NCBI GenBank assembly: GCA_026122225.1
Contig: JANEZZ010001556.1
Location: 62,001 to 126,000 of the forward strand
DNA from: Heloderma charlesbogerti
Lineage: Eukaryota > Chordata > Lepidosauria > Squamata > Helodermatidae
Direction of reading: 5' to 3'
Length of the DNA stretch: 64,000 bases
The notes below the pieces were generated by a model, which saw only the letters and a list, made by a program, of their open reading frames with translations, was not told where the DNA came from and did no database searches. The translations under genes were made by a program, and so were the position numbers. Positions 52,001 through 61,000 of this stretch are shown piece by piece. Numbering within the stretch: position 1 is the stretch's first letter; the number at the start of each line of letters is the position of its first letter.

Positions 52001-55000
52001 CAGCTCCCTGGGCCTGGAAGAGTTTTGTTTCTTTTCCTGCCAAAATGTCCCCACTGGGAAGGCTTTGAATGGCGCCGCAGAAGCTTTGGAACCTGCGAGA
52101 GAACCTCCAGCCACTTCGCCTTTACTGCCTCTTCCGACGATGACGTTATCTGCTTTGGGAAAATGTTTTCTCCTCCTCCTTTCAGGGTCTGGTGACCTTC
52201 GAGGAGGTGGCTGTGCATTTCTCGGAGGAGGAGTGGGCCCTGCTGAATCCAGGCCAGAGGGCTTTGCATGGGGAAGTAATGGCGGAGAATTATCGGCACC
52301 TGGCCTCTGTGGGTAAGGATCCTCTTTTTCCTTTTCTCTTTCGATGCTGAAAAGTTTCTGCTCCTGTTATTCTCGTTACTTACCAGTAAAGAGGAAGTCT
52401 GTGGCCAGTAGCCGTTCCGACTAAGCTGAACCTTCCAGGGCTGCTTCCGTCTGGCTTGGCTACAATTTGGGGGCTCTCTGCAGAGAGGGAAGCCCCCTAC
52501 CTGGCAAAACCCGAGTTAGGCCCATATCAGGGGGGATCAGAGCAGATGCCAAACGATGCTTCTGTTGGGATGGTCTAAGTAGGTGTTTCTTTCTAGGCTG
52601 GGCTTTCCCTTCCCTGTGCTGAGATACAACTCTCGGGGGGAACAGAGCTGGCTTCCCCTCTGCAACACACTTTCTCATCTGGTATTTCAGCCCTAGCTGG
52701 GCAAGGAGTGAACGCCAGATGGATGATGCCAGTTGAGTCACATGCTTTTCTAACTTTCAGTTCCCTATCTGAAAAAATCTGGCCTTCATTCCCTTTGTCC
52801 TTTGGATGGGAAACTGAGACAGTGTTGCTTGGAATTTTGGAATGCTTTTGCAGTTACACATGCCAGGAAAAAAACCCAATTTATTGGAATAATATTATTA
52901 TTATTATTGCTGCTGCAATAATAATAATGCAGCAGCATTATTATTATTTCATTTCTATACCGCCCAATAGCTGAAGCTGTCTGGGCAGTTCACAAAAATT
53001 ACAACCAAAAAGCGCAGGGTAAAACAATATAAAATATAAAAACATTTTTTTTCTATTCCCTAAGTTTGTTAGTAACAATAAATGGATGCCAATTGCAAAG
53101 GCAATATTAGGTCACCTTGTTGGAATCTGTGTATTTCAGGTGATTATCCCTAGCAAGTATGTTAAAGAAGACATATATGTATTTTTTATTTATTACTACA
53201 TTTATATCCTGCCTCTTTTCCTCCAAGGAACCCAAGGCAGCTTACATTCTCCTCCTCCTCCTCTTCTCCATTTTATCCCCACAACAACCTTGTGATGTAG
53301 GTTTGGCTGAGAGTCAGTGACTGACCGAAAGCCACCCAGTGACTTTAATAGCTGAGTGGGGACTAGAACCTAGACCTCCAATGCTCTAACCACTACACCA
53401 CACCAGCTCTTGTAACTGAAGTGCATATATGTCTCAGTGTGAAATGGGACTAATAAGTCATTTTAACTTTTTAATGCATTTTATTTGCATTTTCCAACGC
53501 TAACAAGTACATCAATTCCTCCCTCACCAATCCCCCAAACTAACAAATAATTATAACAATATGTCAAATATTGACAAACATGTCCCACACGTACATTGTC
53601 AATAACCTGTAAATAATACAGTTAACATATTGTATCTATCGTTAATTGGTCCGTTTCTATGCCAGATTAGAATCTACTATGCCAAAAATCCAGTTTATCA
53701 GTTGGAGGTCCATCTTCAACATTCAGTTCTAGGAAAAACATTAAGAATGCATACCAATTTGCTACAAAGTGACCTTCCTTTATTTCTCCTCTAGCCACAG
53801 GAAAACAGCTGGGTAATTTCTCCACCAGGGCAACTAACCATATTCTGTACCAAGGTATCTCCGAAATGGAAGGCCTTGGGCATTTTCCCAAGTTCTAGCA
53901 ATCTCGGTTCTCGCAGCTCCTACAAGCATCGCCAACAATTCTTTATAACGCCGTCCCTCTTTCTCCCCATTAATAAAGTTTCATTTGGAATTACCGTTTG
54001 GCTTACATTATCCTCCTCCTCTCCTTTTTATCCTCACAACAACAACCCTGTGAGGTAGGTTGAGCTGAGAGTCTGTGACTGGCCCAAGGTCACCCAGTGA
54101 GCTTCATAGTTGAGTGGGGACTAGAACCCGTATCTCCCAGCTCCCAGCCCAACACTCTTGCCACTACACCACACCGACTTTTGTAACTGAAGTATATATA
54201 TGTCTCAGTGTGAAAGGGGACTAATAAGTAATGACATCGAAACTGAAGGGGCCCCAACAAACGAGGCAGCTGAACTCTGTTGAAACAGATCACTGATTGT
54301 CAGCATATCATGCACAGTTCTTTAGCTGTGCTAAAATTGTAGCTGTAGCTAAAATTAATTAATGAAGCCTTTCCCAGCCTGGTGCCCTCCAGATGTGGAG
54401 CACAACTCCCAGCATCCCCAGCTGACTGAAGGATGCTAGGAGTTGTAATTAAAAATATCTGGAGGGCACCCGGTTGGCGAAGGCTGAATAAGTGATTCGA
54501 GAGTTTTCAGAATCTTTGTTTCTTACATTTTAAACAACGTAAAGGAAATACATGCTATAGTCTTTAAAGTTTTGCCAGTATTCCAAGAAAAATGCCTGCA
54601 TAATATAACTTGTCAGTCACATTACGTGTGCTTTAATTTTTTTCCCTCCAATATTTCAGGTCAAACAGTTGTGATGTATTGGGACAAAAAATTAACCTAG
54701 GGTACTCTTTTAGTTTTGTAGTTTATTTTACTTGTATTAATAAAGGTGCTAAATTTGATCACTCTGCAGTAATATTTCCAATGCAAACTGAAATTTTTTT
54801 GATGCAAACTGAAAATTTTCCAATGCAAACACATTTTTTCCCCCAATGCAAAGGAGCCTATGTGAATTAGCCTGATCGGCACAGGAAAATTTTCCAATTC
54901 AAAATTTCCTGGGAAACCCACATTACTGGCCATAAATACCAGTTGTGTTCTGTTATCCCATGCAGGAGGGCCTCTGATACCATCATCTGACCTCCTGTCC

Positions 55001-58000
55001 AAGCTTGAAGAAGAGGAAGATCTCCTTGTCCAGGAGAGAGTGACAGGTAGGTCCTTGAGTACAAATAACCAGGCTTCCTCAGAGGGCTGGTGGATTTTCA
55101 CAGTCCTGTTTTATCAGAACAGGATAGTCTTTTGAGGCTGTTAGTTATCCTTCAAATACAGTCCGGGCCAGAAATATTGGAACAAGGATAACTGTTTTGG
55201 CAGTTGGCCACGGTACACCACCTCACTGAAGTTGAAAGGAAACACACCCAAATGGGAGCGAAGTCAGGACTTCCAGCTGTAATTCAAGGGGTTTGGCAAA
55301 AGTGGGGCACTAACCATCCAGGAAGGACAGCCAGTGGCATACACACACCCCCATCGTTGGTGGCGCATAAGTAATGGAACGAATGGCTGACAAGCAGCTG
55401 CATGGCCAGGTGTGGCCTGTTTCCTGGGTGCCCCATGACCAATCAATCAGATGAAAGGCCTGGAGGTGGTTCTGGGTGTTACATCTGCATTTGGTAGCTG
55501 TTCAGTGGAACTCCCAACATGAGGTCCAGAGAGGTGTCCATGTGGGTGAAGGCGGCCATCATTAGGCTGAGTAAACAAAATAAACCCATCTGAGAGATAG
55601 CAAAAACATTGGGAATGGCCAACACAACAGTTTGGAACATCCTGAAAAAGAAGGAATTAACTGGCAAGCTCAGCAACAGCAAAAGGCCTGGCAGGCCATG
55701 GAAGACAACTAATGTGGATGACCACAGAATTCTGCTCATGGTGAAGAGCAACCCTTTCACAACTTCTAGCCAGGTCAAGAACACCCTTGCGGAGGTAGGC
55801 ATGTCATTGTCAACATCTGCAGTCAAGAGATGGCTTTATGAATGTAAATACAGAGGCTTCACAACACGGTGCAAACCACTGGTAATGCTCAAGAACAGAC
55901 AGGCCAGATTAGCCTTTGCCAGAGAACACCTAAAAAAGCCTGCCCAGTTCTGGAATAAGATTCTTTGGACTGAGGAGACAAAGATTAACTTGTACTGGAA
56001 TGATGGGAAGAGAAAAGTATGGAAGAGGAAAGGAACAGCTCATGATCCAAAGCATACCACAACATCTGTCAAAGATGGTGGAGGCAGTGTTATGGCATGG
56101 GTATGTATGGCTGCCAATGGAACTGGGTCACTGGTGTTTATTGATGACCTGACTGCTGATCAAAGCAGCAGGATGAATTCTGAAGTGTATAGGGCTATAC
56201 GTTCTGCTCAGATTCAACCGAATGCTGCCAAACAGATAGGACGCTGCTTCATATTGCAGATGGATAATGACCCAAAACAGACAGCAAAAACTACCCCAGA
56301 GTTTCTCAAGGCAAAGAAGTGGGATGTTCTTCAATGGCCAAGACAGTCACCTGATCTCAACCCAATAGAGCATGCTTTTCACTTACTGAAGACAAGACTG
56401 AAGGCAGAAAGACCCACAAACAAGCAGCAGCTGAAGGCAGCTGCAGTAAAGGCCTGGCAAAGCATCGCGAGGGAGGAAACTCCATGGGTTCCAGACTTCA
56501 GGCAGTCATTGACTGCAAAGGATTTTCATCCAGGTCTTAAAGGCGATCCTTAAGTTTGAAATGTTGTTGGTTTGTTCCATTACTTATGCGCCACCACCGA
56601 TGGGTGTGTGTGTATGCCACTGGCTGTCCTTCCTGAATGGTTAGTGCCCCACTTTTGCCAAACCCCTTGAATTACAGCTGGAAGTCCCGACTTCGCTCCC
56701 ATCTGGGTGTGTTTCCTTTCAACTTCAATGTGGTGGTGTACAGAGGCCAACTGCCAAAACAGTTATCCTTGTTCCAATATTTCTGGCCCTGACTGTATCT
56801 CTTGTCATCTGCTGCATTCCTCACAGGGCCTCCCCCTTCAATGTTTCTGGCCACTGAATGTCGCCAAAATGCTTTGGCAACATTTAGGTTGGACTTCTGC
56901 AATATGCTCTTCATGGGGCTACCCTTGAAGAGTGCTTGGATCATGCATCTGATGCCAGATTACTGTTAGGGACACACTATTCAGAGCACATTACTCCAGT
57001 ATTCTTTGATGTTCACCGGTTCCTGGTTTGTGTCCTAGCCAATTTCGAAATATCACGTATTGCCTTTTTTTGAAGCCCTAAACCAGAGTTAGGCCACCTG
57101 GTACCCTCCAGATGTTTTGGACTACAACTCCCATAAACCCCAGGCAGCATAGCCAATGGTCAGGGATTATTGGAGAGCCCCAGATTTGGGTCCAAGGTAG
57201 GGATGTTGGCGAAATCTGCAGCGGAATCAAATGAGTTTGGATTTCTATGAATCCGACCTGCGAATTCCACAGCAGACTGGCTTTTCCTGAGTTGAATGGA
57301 TTCTGTGGACTTGCAGACCAGTTTGTTTGTTTGTTTTTTTACTTTCCAGAATTTTGCACAAATTTAGTCATCAAAAAATATGTAAAATTAAAAAACACCA
57401 GCCAAAAATGTGCATTTCCCCCATAGGCTAAAGCATTAAAATGTGCATTTCGGGGAGGATTTGCGGATTTGCGCAAGTGCATATTTGTGCGAGTGCATAT
57501 TTGCGCAAATTTGGGTGATTGGCAGAATGGGATTTTTTTACAATGAGCGGAGGATGGAACGAAAGGCACCTGACAAACTGCAAAACGCAGGCAGAACAGA
57601 TTTTACGAAGTCTGTACATCCCTAGGGTATCTACACCTCCATGGTGCCACATGATTCTTCCTGCCCATTCAGTCTATTGGGGGAGGCTCTGCTTCTTATC
57701 CCACTACTGCCTGAGATTATGTTGGTGGGTACTTAGGACAGAGCCTTCTCACCTGTGGCTCTGTGGAACTCCTCCTGGGATCCCTGGCTAGCTTCTTCCC
57801 TGCCTGTTCTTAGACGGATAGTAAAGACCGCCCTGTTTCAGTGGGCTTTAAATATCAGCTAACTTGGTCCGCTAGCGTGGTTATTTTTATCGTCGATGCG
57901 AGATGCCTCTTGTTTTTGATCTGTTTGGGGTGCTCATTTCATTTGGCTTATTTTTGTTTTTCATACTTTATTTGCTGTGAGTTGTATTTGGGGGAGCGGG

Positions 58001-61000
58001 GGAGGCGTCTTTAACCAGAAAGCAGGATCCCAATCTTAAATATAGACAGATAAATGTGTAAAGCATTCATCTGATCCTCCTGCATTGTGGAGTCTAAATT
58101 GGTAAGGAATCTTCAAAAACATCCAGGGAGGAGGAAGAGGGGAAGTGTGTGGGTGGAGTTCCCCTGGCAGAGAAGTCCCACTGCATTTTGTGGTAATTCC
58201 ACAGCCGCATCATTTCCTGTTGCCTGTTCTCGCAAGCCTTTCTCCTTCCCGGGTCCATCAGCTGAGTTGAGAGCTGAATAGGGGCCAGGAGAGAGACTCC
58301 CTGGCTTCCCCTTAAGTTGTGATAGCTCTTCTGGCTTCCAGTTCTGTTCAAAAACAAATCTCCCATCTAATGCCCATCCCTGGTAAGCTATATTTTCTCT
58401 TTGAAGGAAAGGTAATCTCAAATCAGTAGAGCAGCCTTTCCCAACCTGGCACCCTACAGATGACTAGCCACGGTGATCCATGCACTGGCAACCTTACCAT
58501 TAGACTACCGCAACGCGCTCTACGTGGGGCTGCCCTTGTGCGTGGGTCCGAAGCTGAAGCTAATGCAGAATGCAGCAGTTTGAGTGCACACTGGGACACC
58601 CAGCTACCACCCCGTAACATCTGTATTAAATGAACTGCACTGGCTGTCTGTTAGCCACTGAGCCACGTACAAGGTTATGTTGTTGTCATACAAAGCCCTA
58701 AACAATTTGGGACCAGGATACTTAGCAGAATGCTTTCCCATACGCCTACCCAGGAGACATCTAAGATCTGCAGAGGAGGCCTTGATGGTCATTCCGAAAC
58801 TAACGGAATGTTGCCATGCAGTATCCCAATGGTGGGCCTTCTCGGTAGTGGCACCCACCCTTTGGAAAATCCCCTGCAGTTCAGGAGGCAGAAAATGTGG
58901 CATCTTTCAAACACCTCCTGAAAACACACTTCTTCGCCCAGGCTTTCTCTGGGCTGTAAGTCAATTAATTCTGCTGCCCCACCTTATTGCGCCTTGTATT
59001 GCTTTTATTATAATCAGACTTGTTTCAAACGTTGTGTGTGTGATATTGCATTTCAAATGTGATTTTAATATTCATTTGTTAACTGCTTAGGGATTTTATT
59101 GCATTTATTACATTTATACATGTATCTTTATAAATATTAGCGCTGTGCTGAAAATTTCTCCCACTTTTTTTCAACCATCCTCATTCATTTTGATAGAAAA
59201 GAAATTGCTTTCTAAAAGAAATTCGAAGGAGAAGACATTTTGGGGAAGTTCTCACGGGCTGGGTTTGGGGTTCTTGTGCTTACCTTACTTATGAGGAGGC
59301 TGCGGAGCGTGCATGAGTGTCCTGTCTGTCATTGTACAATAATCTCTGTGGCAGCTTGTAGCCTCCTCGGCTCCCCGCCCTTCAGTTAAAGCCATCATGA
59401 GGAAGGCATCAAGAAGCAACTCCTCCCATGAGGTCTTTTCAGTCCAGGAAGTCCAGGTGGCCTGGGAGGCTGCAGAGCGATGGAAAAAGACAACCCACAC
59501 AGAAATAGACTGGAGAATTTTGAGAGGCCATTTGTGCACAGCTCTAATAAATACTACAAGCAGATAAATAATGTGTTGGACTACAATTCTTGTTATCCAC
59601 AGTCAGCATGGTCATAGGTCAGTGCTGGCTATGGATGATGGGAGTTGTAGTCCAAGACCTCTGGAGAGTGCCAGGTTGGGGAACACTGTATTAGATTCTA
59701 ATTTGTGGCAGGATCTGCCTTCCCACCATGTCTCCAAAGGCAAGCTGGCTTTTATATCCCGCTATTCTTCCCAGTAGTTGATTTGGTTTGTTCCTTGGTT
59801 GGAAGCCCATTTCTCACTGTGAAGGATCCGCCGGAACCGGCCCCAACCTCCCTGCGAGGTAGGACTGCTCAGGACCCGATCCCGGCCCTCCTTCCAAAAA
59901 TTGGACTGGCCAAACCCGGCCTTCCAGTCCCCCCAAAATACCCAGTAGCCACCCTCTTAAGCCAAGAGGCACTGAAATTAGCACTGAGGTTATGCAGAGA
60001 GACCACACCAACTAAAAGTTGGATAAAGGCTTATTAGGGTCAGAATAAAGGGGTAGAGGGAAAGGGAAGAATGGAAGTAGCAAGTTACACAAGAGGGCAC
60101 AAAGCCATATCACCTAAGTATAAACAGAGAGCTTTGTGAACACACACCCAAGCAAAATAATAAATCTACCTGGCCTGTCCTTTCATACCTAAATATGGAT
60201 CTCCCCAGATAGGACGAAGGGAGACCCCATGCCTCGACCTCAGCCCTCTTTTAAAGCCCAACTCTGGCAACCCAGGGCAGATTTTCCTTCAGCCAATCAC
60301 TGGCTCAGTCCCTGGATGGACTGCCTTTGCCTCCAAAAGGTTGGAACTTCCCAATAACTCCAGCTGTTATCACCTCCGAGTTAGCAGGGACTGCGCCCGG
60401 CCTCAAGCAAAGGGCCGAGGATCCTCTAGTTAACAATTCCAGGTGGTTACATCCGACATGACCGCCTGACCTAATCTTATGGTGGACAACAGGCTGTCAT
60501 TCTTGACACTCACATTCGGTTTCTCTATCTATTTCAGCAAGGGATACGTGGGGAACAGCAAATGGAAGGGTAGGACATCAAGTGTTGGAGGAAATCAGTA
60601 CGTATCCAGACTGGGAAGAGAACGTCGGGAATCAAGACGGAATGGAGAAGCAGGAAGGAAGCCAAACCAGGGAGGGGAGGATGAAATCCTTTGCTCACCT
60701 GGACGGCGATTTCTGTGAAGTTCCAGTCCATCAAAAAACACACAAAGGACAGAGAAGGAACGAGTGTCCTGTGTGTGGAAAAAGGTTTGCTCGTAAAGCA
60801 GTCCTTGATAAACATTGGAAAACCCATGCAGAGGAGAAACCGTATGAATGCTTTCATCAGAGCACAAGCATTACCTCCCTTCAGATAATTCATACGAAGG
60901 AGAAACCATTTAAATGCCTGGAGTGTGGAAAGAGCTTCAGTCGGAATGGAAAACTTACTTCGCATAAAAGAAGTCACACGGGAGAGAAACCATTTCAGTG

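Larger units (their letters stand above)
48172..52185 (+). other. Zinc-finger gene intron with LTR, CR1 and L2-like copies
   Basis: It contains a probable antisense LTR (48432-49381), two CR1 pieces (49492-49838, 49885-50378), a squamate repeat (50531-50735) and an L2-like LINE (50998-51605). No exon is recognised. Confidence 0.7.
52313..54965 (+). other. Zinc-finger gene intron
   Basis: ATT/GCT-rich inverted repeat (52890-52948), a decayed repeat (52945-53050), two antisense SINEs with duplicated flanks (53190-53465, 54000-54230) and a MITE (54368-54487). The stretch 53470-53990 shows nothing recognised. Confidence 0.65.
55047..60537 (+). other. Zinc-finger gene last intron
   Basis: It contains the Tc1 element (55159-56795), a MITE piece (57090-57180), a TAGGGATG-ended element (57198-57624), LINE pieces (57640-57990, 58455-59150), a MITE (59567-59688) and a solo LTR (59818-60508) that ends just before the zinc-finger exon. 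58000-58450 has nothing recognised. Confidence 0.7.

Noticed and set aside
57198..57624. 8-bp target duplication for this element
   Set aside because: Flanks GTCCAAGG and GGGTATCT do not match, so I claim only the ends, not the duplication.
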